Notes: generated from the letters alone by a model not told the origin. A DNA stretch of 64,000 nucleotides from Ceratopteris richardii (GCA_020310875.1 CM035412.1:132747374-132811373), one strand, 5' to 3'; shown: positions 1 through 12,400, counted from the stretch's first letter. A program made the numbers and translations.

Positions 1-419
1 ATCATAAGATATATCTGACAAGAGTAACTTTCCATTTTTGCACTTAATTTTGTGTTGTGGATTAAGGTTCTTTTCCTTAATGTTAACGTTGGTGTGATAA
101 ACTTAAAGCCTTGTATTTGCATTCTTCAAATGCCTTGGATTTAAGTTCTTAGCGTTCCCCTATACTCAAGTACTAGATTTGCATCCTAGCCTAAACTTGA
201 ATTGAAAAAGGAGGTTTAATGAATTTCAATCTTAAAGAAAGCTCTTTTTTTGCCTTTGATTTCCCAAGAACTCTTCTAAGCACTGCTCTTTCCTTGATTG
301 TTTGTGTTACATGCATCTTCTTGCTTTAGAAGCGCTAAAAACACCTAGTACATTTAAAAAAATATCAAAATTTGGCCAAAATTTTGCAAACCCTAGTTTT
401 GCCAAATAAGGGCCTTATC

Positions 420-850
420 GTGATGTTCTGAGCCTATCACCATGGTCTAGGACCATCACGATGGTCTGGATGGTCGTGATGGTGTGGGACCATCATGATG
501 GCATGGGCTATCACAATGTTTCGGCACCATTGCGATGGCTTCTACTGTCGTGATGGTCTAGCACCATCATGGTGGCTTGGGTTATCATGATGCTCTAGCA
601 CCAATGTGATGGCATGGGACTATTGGGATGGTTTGGGACCGTCATGATGGCTTGGATTTTTCTGATGGTATGGGATCATCATAATGATGTGGATTGTCAC
701 GATGAGGTCGAACTCTTGTGATGGTCTAACCTTGTTGCAATGGCTTGGGCTATTGTGATTGTGTGTGATCAGCATGATGACATGGACTATCACGATGAGG
801 CTCGACCATCGAGCTGTCTTGATGGTGCAATTTGTCATGATTAGCTGGTG
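420..850. repeat. Degenerate minisatellite with CCATCACGATGG-type palindromic cores
   Basis: About twenty imperfect copies of a ~18-22 bp unit such as GACCATCACGATGGTCTGG, drifting in sequence. Many units hold a near-palindrome (CCATC-ac-GATGG). The array lies in the leader of Gypsy-a, about 550 bp from its primer site. Apparent ORFs through it are repeat artefacts. Confidence 0.8.
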
Positions 851-1117
851 TTGTCACAATGATCTAGCCATATTGCAATGATCTGAAAAAATTAACACTT
901 TGCAAATGCCCCTAGTGTTCCAAGGAGGCATTGAGGTGCTCTCTCCACTACTGTAGATGGAATCTGAAATCTTCACTTTGACAACATGTCGTGATAGGTT
1001 GAGGTAATAGAAAAGAAGATAAAAAATGTATAGAAATCTCACTTGCATAGGCTGTTGAGCTCGATGGTGGTGTGTAATCTTGCACAAAAACTCGAATACA
1101 TGCAAAATCTACACTCG

Positions 1118-1141
1118 CGCTCTCTCTCTCTCTCTCTCTCG
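1118..1141. repeat. (TC)n microsatellite
   Basis: Run of about eleven TC dinucleotides within the Gypsy-a leader. Confidence 0.9.
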
Positions 1142-1377
1142 TAGTCACACAAGAAAATGAGGGAAATGAGGTGAATGAAGATGGATATGGAAAAAAAAAC
1201 AAAAAAAAATTCAATGAAGATGATGAAGCATGGCTATGGAAAGTGGAGGTATGGAAAGTGATTATGAGGAAAAAGAACACTAAAACAAGTGAAAAAACTT
1301 GCAAAAAACTCTAACTTCTTACCTTCCAATGTCTATCTCCTAACACTCTTGCCATCACATGTTCGTCCTTGATCACG

Positions 1378-1395
1378 ATCCTCGGCAACGGGACC
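1378..1395 (-). other. Gypsy-a primer-binding site (decayed)
   Basis: On the minus strand this reads TGGTCCCGTTGCCGAGG, two changes from the TGGCGCCGTTGCCGGGG-type site of Tat/Athila gypsy elements. It lies 8 bp inside the LTR boundary at 1404, on the correct side for a minus-strand element. The same spacing (AAATTTGG-like) occurs in Gypsy-d. Confidence 0.65.
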
Positions 1396-1403
1396 AAATT
1401 TGG

Positions 1404-2034
1404 TGTTGCTTGAGACAAGGATGAGTATCATGTCATGGAGCTCCACTTCCTTAATTATTAAGCCACATAGATGTAAGGATGATATGAAGATCATGAATGA
1501 GTGATGTGCACGAAGGCGATGGTGAGAAGCACACTAAGGCAAACACATGCCAAAGAGGCAATAGGAGAGACAATGGAAGGAGAAATAATTCTATTCATTA
1601 CTTAAAGGACAAAAGATCTCTTACAATGCTCACATCTCAAATTAGCTAACCCCAAAAATAAGCTCTCTAGCTCTTTTTATTGTTATTGAGGTGATTTGAC
1701 TAGTTTTGATCTAATGCCAGCCTACTTAAAAATTGTCTCCTAAAATCTTTTGAGGTATTGAACGATCTCCAAAAAATATGATGTTTGATAAGTACCTTCT
1801 ACCTAAGCTCCTCAAGTTTGTGCACTCCTATGCTTGCACAAAACGGAGCATTACATCACCAAATTGGGTGTTTAAGGTTACAATGTGTAGTGATTAGAAT
1901 CACTATAGTTTCTCATGGTGATTTTGATATTTCTAGATCAATATTGATGTTCAAAATTTGTTGGGGGCCCCGTTTGGTCTCACTACTATCTTCACATGCT
2001 TCCTCTTCTTTGATGTTGATTGTTAGTTCCAACA
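1404..2034 (-). mobile_element. Gypsy-a 5' LTR
   Basis: About 631 bp, starting TGTTGC and ending TTCCAACA on the plus strand. It aligns in blocks with the LTR of Gypsy-d (22974-23580): 'aagctctctagctctttttat' (the minus-strand TATA region), 'gactagttttg', and an identical GTTCCAACA end. It is the 5' LTR because the primer site flanks its left side. The TATA region is mutated (AATAAAAAGAG). Confidence 0.7.
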
Positions 2035-3355
2035 TATGTCCTTTGCCATAGTTGATACAAACTTCAACCCCACCCAACTGACATTTTTCACACCATTCAA
2101 TCGTTTGGCACCTCGTATGATTTCTTGGGAGAATATCTTTTCACCCCTTATTGCTTTGAATGCTCAAATACAACAATCCACCCAATCCATACAATCTTGA
2201 TTTTTTTCTTGTTCCCCAAGCACACCACCACACATGATGCAGCATGTGCCACTATTCACAATCACTACCATGCACACGAACATGTCCGAACCTATGGACA
2301 TCTTCCCACCCACTATGGCACCACCATCACCACCACCACTAAACCCAACATCCCTTATCCCCCCACCACCAACATCACCTCCAATCACTAGTGTATTCCC
2401 TTTCACATCTACAGTATCCATTCCCACTCCCACCCCCTGTGCATCTACACTAGAACACAATGCATTCATATGCTTTAATCTTGTGTATACTTCATTGATT
2501 GTAGATAACACAATTCAATAGGTGATTTCATGTATGCAACTATTCAGAGGAAAGCTCCCTAGCATAGGACACCATCATACACACCTGCAAGAGCATGCTT
2601 TAAGTTTAGAATCACAAATAAATTCCCTGAGTGTAGAGTGATGCAAACATGGATGAAGGCATGACTCCACATACTATACAATCCATGTTACAACCCTATC
2701 CCCAAACAACGCATATGGCCTGCCTTCGCAATTAAAGTACTGAATGACAAGAAATGTGACGAGTGTCTCAACTATCCTTACCTCGCACCCCATAGAGGGA
2801 CCACTAACCATAGCTTATATGATGGCAATGATTCACCATTTTCTACCATGGCTACATCAAATGAAAGATGTCATAGTGTGCATGCAAATCAAAATCTTTG
2901 ACACAATGCAAACCACTTTTAATGTACCTTGAAAGGGTCAACCATGGGTTTTGAGCATGTCAATATTGATCTAGTTACGATATGAGTGCAATGCCATCCA
3001 TAAAAGTCTACTACACCTGGCATTGTCATATCAAGTAGTTGCCAACATGCTATAAAGAGACATTTGAAGAAAAATTTACTATAGGCTTGTAGGATTACCA
3101 CTCAAGTCTGTTCATTTCTAGGTCTACACAATTGTTACAAATCTTTGCATGTGAGCAAATGCAATATTTAGCTTACTACAAGTACCCTCCACAAGACACA
3201 TCCATAGCTATAGATTGGCCCTAACTAGAGGTAGATCTTGCTAGAGGCATCTGGGTCAATAGGCATACGTTATCCCAACACCTCCTATTGAACTATATTG
3301 ATTGCTCCCTTCAACAAGAGTCTTCCAAGGATGATAGAAGCAAGAGGGAGGGGAA
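2035..3355 (+). mobile_element. Decayed internal region of gypsy element Gypsy-b
   Basis: Sequence leading to the polypurine tract (3341-3355) and 3' LTR of a plus-strand gypsy element, so read as its 3' internal part. Frames are short. A proline-rich stretch is visible at 2300-2450 and nothing catalytic can be recognised. The left end abuts the outer end of the Gypsy-a LTR at 2034. It could alternatively be unrelated filler between two LTRs. Confidence 0.4.
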
Positions 3356-4032
3356 TGTTGGAAGTGCACAAGGCACATAGGGACAAGGTCCAGCTAGAGG
3401 AGGTGGCAACCATATAGGCATAAGGAAGTATGTAAAGAAAAGTGTATACAAGGATAAGTAATGTTGATATTTTCTCAAATCATTAAATATCAAATCACAA
3501 TGATTCCCTAACGTGCCCAATAGTGATTTTCATTAATACCCATGTATTATAAATAACCAATTTTTTAATGATATGCTCATTTTGTACAATTCGAGGAGTC
3601 CTTGAGCTTGAGGAGCTTAGGTAGAACATATCTACAAATTTTCATAATTTTTGGAGCCTATTAGATACCCTAATTTTTCTTTAGAACCTAATTTCTTTTA
3701 CTAGGCCAGACACTGTGTCTTAAACTAGCCAAAGCTAGTAGAAAACTATAAAAAGAGCTAGAGAGCTCATGTTTGGAGTTGGACTTGTGAGGAAATAAAG
3801 ATTGTATTTTAATTTAGAGCACTGGTAATAGAGAATCTACCTCCTTCCATTGCTCTACTTCTTGTATCTACCTTGTGGGTGTGTGTGTGTGTTGACATCG
3901 AGTGTCCTTCTCACCATCACCTTGAGGCGTTTCACTCATTCATGATCATCATATCACCCTCATGTCTCAGAAAATTGAGAATCAAGGAGGTGAAGCTTCT
4001 TGACATGGTGCTCATCCTTGTCTAGAGTGACA
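3356..4032 (+). mobile_element. Gypsy-b 3' LTR with polypurine tract
   Basis: Starts TGTTGGAAG right after the purine run CAAGAGGGAGGGGAA (3341-3355) and ends near GAGTGACA. Its reverse complement aligns along most of its length with the Gypsy-d LTR: shared blocks include 'gaggagtccttgagcttgaggag', 'ttttcataatttttgga', 'ctaggccagacact' and TATAAAAAGAG (TATA box at 3747-3755). It is in opposite orientation to the related LTR at 1404-2034. A (GT)n run lies at about 3879-3892. Confidence 0.75.
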
Positions 4033-4180
4033 TGATCCAATTTGACCTTCATCCAACATGCAAGTTGGAATTCCCATCAATTGGGTAATGCACACTTGGC
4101 TTCTCCTCATGATGGAGGCCTTACAAAATGTGCATTAGAAGATACAATCACAAGGGGTACACATTGGTCACATACTAATA
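4033..4180. mobile_element. LTR-end fragment of the Copia-6 family
   Basis: About 148 bp closely matching 59132-59271, the outer end of the Copia-6 LTR. Shared text includes 'gaccttcatccaaca', 'cccatcaattgggtaatgca', 'cttggcttctcctca' and 'ccttacaaaatgtgca'. It abuts the end of the Gypsy-b LTR, so the rest of this older copy has been lost or replaced. It shows that the family was active here before the young copy at the right edge. Confidence 0.8.
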
Positions 4181-4985
4181 GTCCCATATCATCTTGAGTC
4201 TGTCAATGAGTTAGGTCATCATCTTATTGTTGGAGATCCTGAAGTGATTCCACAATCTGTTTAAGTGTGTTCTCCATGATGTCTAGTCTTGGATAGAAGC
4301 AAGTCTTGCTAAAATGTCAGGGGAGCACTAGATTGTGCCCTTTGACTAGAGAAGAAAAGATTTCGAAATTAAAATTCTGATTACAAGATCATGCACATAA
4401 GGAAATAATACAAGAACATGCAACTCATATGAGAAGTCCCACAACTCGAGACTAATAGGTACGAATGACTACACTAGAGAGGATAAAAGAGATCCCACAA
4501 TTCAGGATCTTAGGTATGAAACAATATATCTTGATTTCAAGAACTCCATTGAGGGAGATGGACTAGATGCAAGAAAGAATTGGATAGGATCTTGTACAAC
4601 AAGATTACAGAGCACAAGACAGGATGTGTAGGATACTAGATAGACAAGACTAGAACTCAAACTCGAACCTGAAAAGTACTTACTTGAAGATTGTGAATCC
4701 TTGAGCTTGCAAGATTAGTATTGGAAAGATGGAGAATGTATGTGGCCAATCCCTCCTTATAGATATGGTCAAGGGCGTTTACAAATTGATGATTTCATTG
4801 ATGATGTTAGCAATTTGAAACAAGACCTTGAAATGTCAAAATCAAGTAAGTAGGCAATCGATCTTAGGGTTTTGGCATGTTTCAAATGTGATGGAAGCAT
4901 TCATTTCTCCAAATTTTGATCCAATCATGATATACAGAAAGTTACATGGAATTTTAGGTTTAGGATGGTTTCCTTTGTGTCCATG
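4181..4985. other. Unassigned AT-rich sequence
   Basis: No primer site, LTR terminus, conserved frame or repeat array seen. The last ~130 bp (from about 4850) may already belong to the LINE remnant that follows. Confidence 0.5.
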
Positions 4986-6150
4986 ACAGATACCTCTTAT
5001 GCCAAATTGATTTTCAGAAACAAAAATGCACTTACGTTTGTGGGTCTGCCTAGTTGGAACGGTCAAGATTTACTCTCTCTATTGTTCTCCCCTTTTCCAA
5101 TCCCATAGAATTGGTTTGTTCATTGGGGAAAAGTTGGAACAACGGAGATCTTACTTTTAGATCATTAAAGAGTGGAAGTAAGTTGGCGATATTACACAAA
5201 ATGATTCAATCTAGTTTTCAATCAAGTGAATCAATGAAGTCAATTCAATGAGCCTCTAAAGAGTGAAGAAACTATGGAGTAAAGGGTTTCATATGTAGAG
5301 CCATCTCTCAAATCAAGACAAAAGGCAATGGATAAGATTTGAGGATGTTCACCTAGCTTGGAGAGTGGACTGTGAAGCTTGGTGCATATTAAGAAATAGA
5401 ATCAATACTTGAGATAACTCAATGAATCACCTCCCTTTTTGTCAAGATCCCCCTTGCATAGAAGGCATAAGAAGGTGCAATGGAAAGAAATTGGAAAAAA
5501 ATCCTTGTTTAGGAAGAATTTGGAGTTTCATATGTCTTTTAACAAGAAGTGGTATCCAAACTGGTCGAGTATCAGATAAGATTTTAAGTTCTTGTCTTGT
5601 GGCAACCCCTCATAGAAAATAAAAGAGCAGTTTTGATGTCGAAAATTCTCCACCGAGGAATTTGGAGTAATGCTAAAGCTAAAAACATTTGTGAGCCCCC
5701 TCCATGGTGTAAATAATGCCTCAGTGGTAGAGAAGACTTACGCTACCTCTTCTTTCTTTTTCCACAAACTTTATGATTTGATAGGTTGTCGGGAGGAGGC
5801 ATTTGGCCTTATAGAGTCAAATAAAACAGAAACGAACTTTACTTGGAGAAACTCTATTGCTTTGCGGAATCTGATTAAGGGAGAAGATCTTTGGAATATA
5901 TAGAAAGAAAGATGCATGTCCAATGTGATAACCCTCCGAAAGAGTGGTCAACTAAAAAATCCCACATCTGTTAGGCAGAGGAATTTGTAATTGTAAGAAG
6001 TCCCCTCCCTTTAGAGACCATAGGGTGTTTACTTTGCGAACAAAGATATCCAAATTAAAATGGGTCCCCCATGAGGGGATGCAAAGATTATTTTAACCTT
6101 CTTTGTAACTCCTAACGAGTTTGTAATTATTAAGATCTTTTGCTCTCTTC
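4986..6150 (+). pseudogene. LINE remnant 1: post-RT / zf-RVT region and 3' end
   Basis: Decayed 3' half of a plant L1-type LINE, whose ORF2 would encode endonuclease and reverse transcriptase. It matches the better-kept copy at 57599-58553 at DNA level: 'tttcagaaacaaaaatg', 'ctattgttctcccc', 'ttcatgaggaatttgga'-like text at 5650, and 'ccatggtg.aaa' before the zinc-finger Cys codons. Every frame is broken by many stops and frameshifts. The tail (5880-6150) reappears at 13660-14000, defining the family's 3' end. Not functional. Confidence 0.75.
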
Positions 6151-6710
6151 CCTACTCTCCAACCTAGATTTCCTACCACTTTTGGGTCACCAACATTGTA
6201 TTTCCTTAGGGTTGTCCTTCCTTTGATTTGTGGGATCATGGAGGTCCCACGGGCACTATGCTCCTTCACTTGTACACTTGTTCTTTCTATTAATTCATAC
6301 AAGGAAGACTAGGTATGATCAAACTTCCTCTTTTTTAAGAAAAAAGGAGTTCATCGATGTGTTTTCTCCCATTATAACATATTTTCCACCACAAGGGGAC
6401 ACCATAAGCTTTGTTGGCTCTAGCATTCGTCCAGATCACAGTGGAGGATTTGCCTCGATAGGACCATTTTTTTTGTCTCAAGTGAGTGCCCAAGCTCTTA
6501 AACTTGATTTCCCATATGATCCGTGACCAATTAGTGCACCATTTACTTTACGATTAACGTAAATTTCAGATTTTGCTTGAATCGAATGTCTTCAAGATTG
6601 TTATCATTGCTCCACTTTAGAGCCTTTGATGTAGAACTTCTCGCTGAGGGAGAATGCAAAACCTTGTCTCATAGTAGGCACTGATTTTTTGCCCTAATAC
6701 ACATGAATCT

Positions 6711-6789
<79 letters not shown>

Positions 6790-7899
6790 GAGCAAATACA
6801 TGCGTGATTGTGTGCGAGGACTGTGGAAACACATGTTGATGTTGGTAGGTGGTCCTTCCCGTTGACTCTGATTTTACTTTTTTTTTCCATATATCAAAGT
6901 AGAGATAATCCGAAAACATATATATTTTTATGTTGCAAGGGGAATAGAAACTACTTTACAGCTGGTAGCATGTGTATACAAAGAATATAGAAATACAGCA
7001 TACTTCGGAAGGCTTTGTGCATAGAGAAGCCCACCAACCCATGTTGTTAGATATAACGGATGTTGCATGTGGGAGCACCAATTAAATGGGAGTATTCTTG
7101 GGTTCAAAAAATACTTTTTCCTCTCGCAACTTAAAAAAAAAAGGGGTATGTAGAAACTTCATAATTATTAGCATCCACGGTATCCTCATATCACACAAAA
7201 CAAGGAAGATGTCCTATATGTTTTGATCTTAGGAAAGGATTTTTTATGTTTCTTTCCGAATACAATAGTTGAAATGGTATTTCATAATATGCTATTTGCC
7301 AAAAATATTAACTTTTTTCCATGTGTTAATTTTGAGAAAATACATACATCTTCTTGATAGTTCTCTCGATGCTCTAATTTAGTCATAGGGTAATGCTCTA
7401 CATATGATATTAGTAAACACATGATAGTTGTTTCTTATATGGCAAGTAAGTGTATAATATATGATATTTTCATGTGATCCAAAAGCTTATAAATAGGAAT
7501 TAAGTAATGAAGGATCAACCTTTTTTTTTTTTGTAATACAGCCACAAGAAAAATAGTCACAAGATGACAAAAACACAAGAATGCTCAAGTGATTGAGAGA
7601 AGATATTATAGTATCAAAATTCTTGCAAGCTTAAGTCAACTCCACATTTATAATGGGCCATATGGAATCACAGGTACATTACATCGACCTTAGTCTCATT
7701 ATAACATATTCTCAAGAAGATACAAATTAAATAGTCTTCCTTCATTTCAAAATACACCAAATGCTCTTTCTTATAGGATTGATTATCATGAAGTACCAAC
7801 AATATTCCTTCACATAAAAAATGTAATATTTTTACGTTTATAAAAAGCATATTTCTATAATTGATCTTATACAAAAGCAATTATTGAACTGCAATTATA
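6151..7899. other. Unassigned AT-rich sequence with simple repeats
   Basis: Apart from the (TA)n/(CA)n tract at 6714-6790 and homopolymer runs (for example T11 near 7521), I see no coding frame with recognisable motifs, LTR terminus or primer site. The open frames here are short and AT-driven. Confidence 0.5.
6714..6790. repeat. (TA)n-(CA)n compound microsatellite
   Basis: About 29 TA units followed directly by about nine CA units. The Tyr-Ile-rich open frames across it are artefacts of the dinucleotide repeat. Confidence 0.95.
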
Positions 7900-8290
7900 A
7901 TAAAGCAAGCCCCTCTCCTCTTTGCCTGTTGCTATTGATGGTATTAGTGGCCCTCTAAGTTGTTAGTGGGAAAGGAACCCCAAACATCTCTTTAAAGGGA
8001 TTCACAATGTAGTCTTGGTTCGTTTCCATACATGCACTTAATACCGTGTATTGATCATGTTAGCAAGGAACACTTTGCCTTGTTTTTCTTCAAGTATTTA
8101 CAAATTTCTTTGGAAGGCTTCTGATTTTAATGAGGCCCCTTCGCATTCTTGTCACCGTTTGCTAAACCTTTGTAATCCTCGAACATACATAGAGAACATG
8201 GTTGATGTCTTCCTCTTCCGTCAGGTATCTCTTGCACCACAAATGCTTGTGGGCTCTAACATCTTTCTAAATAGTTAAAACAACAATAGC
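7900..8290 (-). pseudogene. Possible LINE zf-RVT fragment
   Basis: One minus-strand frame from about 8265 gives a short open stretch with W-C-x2-(R/Y), an acidic E-E-E-D, H-V-L and a Cys nine residues on, resembling the C-terminal zf-RVT zinc finger of plant LINE ORF2 (compare the W-C-x2-C ... H-x3-C pattern at 58455-58510). Stops follow immediately. No flanking LINE sequence was recognised on this strand, so this could be chance. Confidence 0.35.
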
Positions 8291-8504
8291 CATATAGTTC
8301 TCTATATCTCACAAATCTTAAGTATGCCACAATCTATCCTGTTGTGTTTATCAGACAAGTGCAGGTGTGACATGTTTCATTGAAAATCATGAGATAAATG
8401 TTGCTCTTTTAGTGCCTCTAATGAGTGTGCATTGGCCTATGTATTTTCATGTGAATATAGGAGTACAAAAGTGATATAATCAACCAAATGAGTTAATCAA
8501 ATGT

Positions 8505-9140
8505 CATTTAAGAAGGTGAAACCATAATGACCATGCATACAATTTCCTCCTTGTGCAAGATCCCCTTCATATTCAAGGCATAACATGGCACATGTCTCGC
8601 CTCCTTCTTGCGCAAGATCCCCTTCACATTCAAGGCATAACATGGCACAATGACAACAGATTGAAAAACATTCTTTATTTCAAGAGGAACCAAGGCCTTC
8701 ATAGCTTGTTTAATTGAAAGTGATGTCAAAAATGTCCGAGTATCAGATGGGACTTCAAGTGTTTGACCCTATGGCATCGCCTTCTAGAGAACAAAGAAGT
8801 GTTTATCATATGGAAAATTCTCCATAGGAATATTTGTACTAATTCTTGATGGGACAATGGTGTAAGCGAGGCCTCAATGGTAGACAAGACTTGGGCCACC
8901 TCTTTTGTTCATGCCCGTGAAGTTTTCCACTTTGACAGACAATTAGGGAGATGTTTGGCTTTCTACAGTCAAATAAACTAGAAACAAGCTATTCTTCGAG
9001 AAGTGGTGGTAGGCTGCCTTAAACATCCAAGCCTACAAATGTCCGCATTAAGGTTGAAATTTTTTGGACAATTCCCTAGAAGGGGTAATCGCCAAAAAAT
9101 CATGAATCAGGTTCTTTTCTTTCGAGATGTAGAAGATCCA
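8505..9140 (+). pseudogene. LINE remnant 2
   Basis: Second decayed copy of the same LINE tail. It aligns with 5430-5850 through 'caagatcccc', 'gagtatcaga', 'gaaaattctcca..ggaat' and 'gcctcagtggtaga.aagactt'. It carries an internal ~57-bp tandem duplication (units at about 8546-8592 and 8600-8650, repeating 'caagatccccttca.attcaaggcataacatggcaca') that the other copies lack. No open frame longer than a few tens of codons survives. Confidence 0.65.
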
Positions 9141-10520
9141 AAGGAGCCATCGAATCCTGTGTTATCCTGAAGAGAAAAGTCCAGAAATTTTTTTATTTAC
9201 ACATTGCAAGCATGCAACTATGCAAGCTACAAAGTCTTGAGGTCAAGAAAGCTCAAAGGGACATGGAGCAAAACAAGCTTTAAGTGAACCATAAGCCAAC
9301 AACAACCCCTCTAGCACTTCAGGAATTTCTAACCAACAATGATCATGTTCCCCAACATGTCATGCTATCAATTATCAAACTTACAGAGAATATTCATTGA
9401 AGGACAGTCAACCCTATGCATCTATGAAAGAGCAATTTGGAAAGCATTAAAGAAGAGTGGATTCATTAGTGCATAGTTTCCAACTTAGATTGTTAAGGTT
9501 TTCTTGTAGAGAGTACGTGTGAAACAAATTTAGTATTGCAAGTTTGGAGAAATGCATTGCAATGAGACTATTTGCTATAAAGAGCGGTCATACAAACAAG
9601 GCATAATCATTTTTACATTGGAAATATAATAAGACCAAAGAGCCTGTGGCTCAGCCGAACACCTGCAATAGTCATTGGCATGAAACAAACACTACAAAGC
9701 ATTACGTTTCCAATATCAAAATCTTTGACATATCCCTCAAGTGATAGCAGGAGGTGTGCACAATCCCTATATGGGACTTACAAGAACTCAAAACAAATAT
9801 CAGTGCATCACATCCTATCAAACCCGTGAGTAACTTCCCAACATCAAGTATTGTTAAAAGAGCGAGCACCCATAGACCTCTCCCTAAATTTCCTGAAATG
9901 GCTGCCCTAACAGAGCTTGATGATAAAAAACATCCCATTCTAAAGCTCTCAAGCTAAAAGCACCATTCTATGAAACCCGAACTGAAACATGCTAGAAGAT
10001 AACATGAAATTGGCTCCATCGGAGGCGCCTTGAAGATCATGAACAAGAGTTAGGAAAATAGACTTAGCCATGAGTCAGCTGAGGTCTAGACATAGCTCAG
10101 AGCATCAAAGCAAACAAGAGAAAAGAGATGGGGGCCTCGGAGAGGAACCCAAGTGGTTTTATCATGATTATCACAGTAGGTATTGATGTGTCTCGTTTCT
10201 ACCTTTGAAGCCCTTCACATAGGATAGCACCCTTTAGAATTAGCCCTGTTCACATCAAAACTTGTGCACAAAGTGCTTTCTCAATTCCACGTTGGAAGCA
10301 ACCTGTGAAGATGACGATTCAAGTGCCTAAAGATCAATAAACACGTTGCATAAAACATGGCCATGACAAGTTGGGCACATAGCAAGATTTCCAATAGCTT
10401 GAGGATAGATGTTTGTAACAGGTTGATAGGGCATGACAGACTACACTAGAGATCGGCTATCCTCCCACCGTCACCATGTGTCACTATGGATAAATATTAC
10501 CCCCTTATTTGAGGAATGTA

Positions 10521-10584
10521 TTAGATGAGGCACCAAATGATACATGCAAAAGTTTTAGATGAGGCACCAAATGATACATGCAAG
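10521..10584. repeat. 35-bp-period tandem duplication
   Basis: TTAGATGAGGCACCAAATGA plus TACATGCAA occurs twice, at 10521-10549 and 10556-10584, with a 6-bp spacer and no differences. Confidence 0.9.
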
Positions 10585-10645
10585 TGGTGTACCTGTAAAC
10601 TTCTACAACCAGAAAACATCTCAAAATATGTTAGTATGTTTATCA

Positions 10646-10749
10646 CTTAAGATGCAAGCTTCTCAAGCTAGGTAGGAAGATGCAACGGCCCTTTTCACTT
10701 AAGATGCAAGCTTCTCAAGCTAGGTAGGAAGATGCAACGGCCCTTTTCA
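10646..10749. repeat. Perfect 52-bp tandem duplication
   Basis: Units 10646-10697 and 10698-10749 are identical, each beginning CTTAAGATGCAAGCTTCTCA and ending CCCTTTTCA. Perfect identity in otherwise decayed DNA suggests a recent duplication. Confidence 0.95.
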
Positions 10750-12400
10750 TTAGACTCCTTCAAGCACTTGCGCCTTCAGGTGCTTTGAATCGAGTAATCC
10801 ACGTGTTTCCTTTGATTAGCAACCAATGTGGTCAATCGCTTAAAACAGTGATTAGTTGAAAAAAAAACATTAATGCGCAGGTCATTTGTTTTGGTCATTG
10901 GGGCCAAGGAGAGACCTTTCATCCAAGGTGTAAGATCATGGAGCCTGTATATTACCCTTAAGTGTGCATACAACTTATATGTGCAATGGTTGCAATAGAT
11001 GTTTAAAGACGTGACAAATGCAGGGCTTTTTGATAGAGTGTAGGCCTCTAACAGATGCAAGTGATCAGGAAGAGTACCATTTCGGAGAGGTAAAACTTTA
11101 GAAACCTCCTATAACATATTGGAGAGATATGATGCAGAGAACAATTGATTATTGCCAACACTACCCGAATAGACGTACATGACCAGCAAGCAATTCTCAA
11201 GACAACTATTTACCAAGAACACTATTGCAACATAGAGGAGCCATGACAAAATTTTGTTCAATTTATCCTTTTGAGAGAGATCAAGAGAGCAACAAGTAAA
11301 CTCCAAAAGTTAAACTGCATGTAGCATATGTGACGCCGGCAGCTTTCAACCCTACCATCTTAGAGACCACCCGACTCCTATTATCCGAGGCCCTTCAAGA
11401 AATGTGATAGTGGTTTCTCCATGGATGAAACCCATCTTAGAGGATCCAAATTTGGAGGAGTTCCTCTAAGTGCAGAATGACCCAACCAACAACCCACAAT
11501 GCAGACAATATAGCAAGGAAGCCTACCAAGCTTGGCCTTCAGATGAGCTCCCATCTTCGCACACCAAGAGCACCTCTGCAGAGTAAGAGGTTTGTTGGAC
11601 CTCGTGCAACTGAGGGAGGAAGGAGATAAAGTGATCAACCTCTGAATGAGAATGAGAGAAAGAGGCAGGGTCTTCTGTGAGCTTGATCATGGAAGAAAGC
11701 ATGCAAGAGTGAATAACAAGTAGTACACATAGGTTCGGCACACTACAGCTCAGAAGCATGATCAGAAGTTTGTATAGGAGGAGCAGACCCTCATCTTCAC
11801 AATAAGATGACGAGAGTTTCCATTGCAAGACTCCAATGTGGGGAAGTTCCCATGTCATGTTGAGGGCATGCAACAGGAGGCACCGGGGAGAACAAGACTC
11901 AACCCACCTGCCATTGTGTGCAGAGGGGGAGCCATGGCTTAACTTTCCCCCATTCTATCACAGGTCTAAAAAGGAGATCCTCAACAGGGTTTGGCATCTT
12001 AGGCAATAGAGAGGGAAATTGATAAGACATATGGACCTGTCCTCTCAATAATTAAGAGAGAGAAAGTTGCACCCATTATGTGCTCACACAGTCCTCCATG
12101 ACCAGATTCAATGCACATGCCAAGCCTTTTTCAAACGGGTATGAATGCATGGGGCACAAAAAATGAGGAATCTCTCATATTGCATTTAACCATTCACTCT
12201 CGAATTGATGCTTTAAAAAAAACTTTCTTTTGCAATTTCGTGACATGGAGGTATGCATTTCCTAGGTTCTTTTTTTTTTCAAATGAAAGCGGGAGAAAAG
12301 CACTACCTGGCCCACTACCCAAAGAAATCCTTCTCTTTAAGAAAATAATAGTGATCATTTACTTCAAGAAAAACATTTACTTCAAATATCGCCCTTGAGA

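Larger units (their letters stand above)
1..1403 (-). mobile_element. Gypsy-a (Tat-type) 5' leader, truncated by window edge
   Basis: Untranslated leader of a minus-strand Ty3/gypsy element whose 5' LTR lies at 1404-2034. Support is the primer-site-like sequence at about 1378-1395 next to the LTR, a palindromic minisatellite at 420-850, and the same order of parts (LTR, primer site, purine/pyrimidine-rich stretch, minisatellite) as in Gypsy-d at 30.4-31.7 kb. No coding frame is supported. The gag gene would lie left of base 1. Family is certain at superfamily level; Tat lineage is inferred from the primer site. Confidence 0.6.
9141..12400. other. Unassigned region
   Basis: Frames on both strands are interrupted every few tens of codons. 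The longest, on the minus strand near 11523-11873, show no family motif I recognise. No LTR termini or tRNA-complementary primer site found. Two local tandem duplications are listed separately. Probably old transposon-derived sequence, but I cannot assign it. Confidence 0.5.

Noticed and set aside
11523-11873. 116-codon minus-strand ORF as a gene
   Set aside because: No recognisable motif, no supporting neighbouring exon or promoter, and overlapping frames of similar length; treated as chance.
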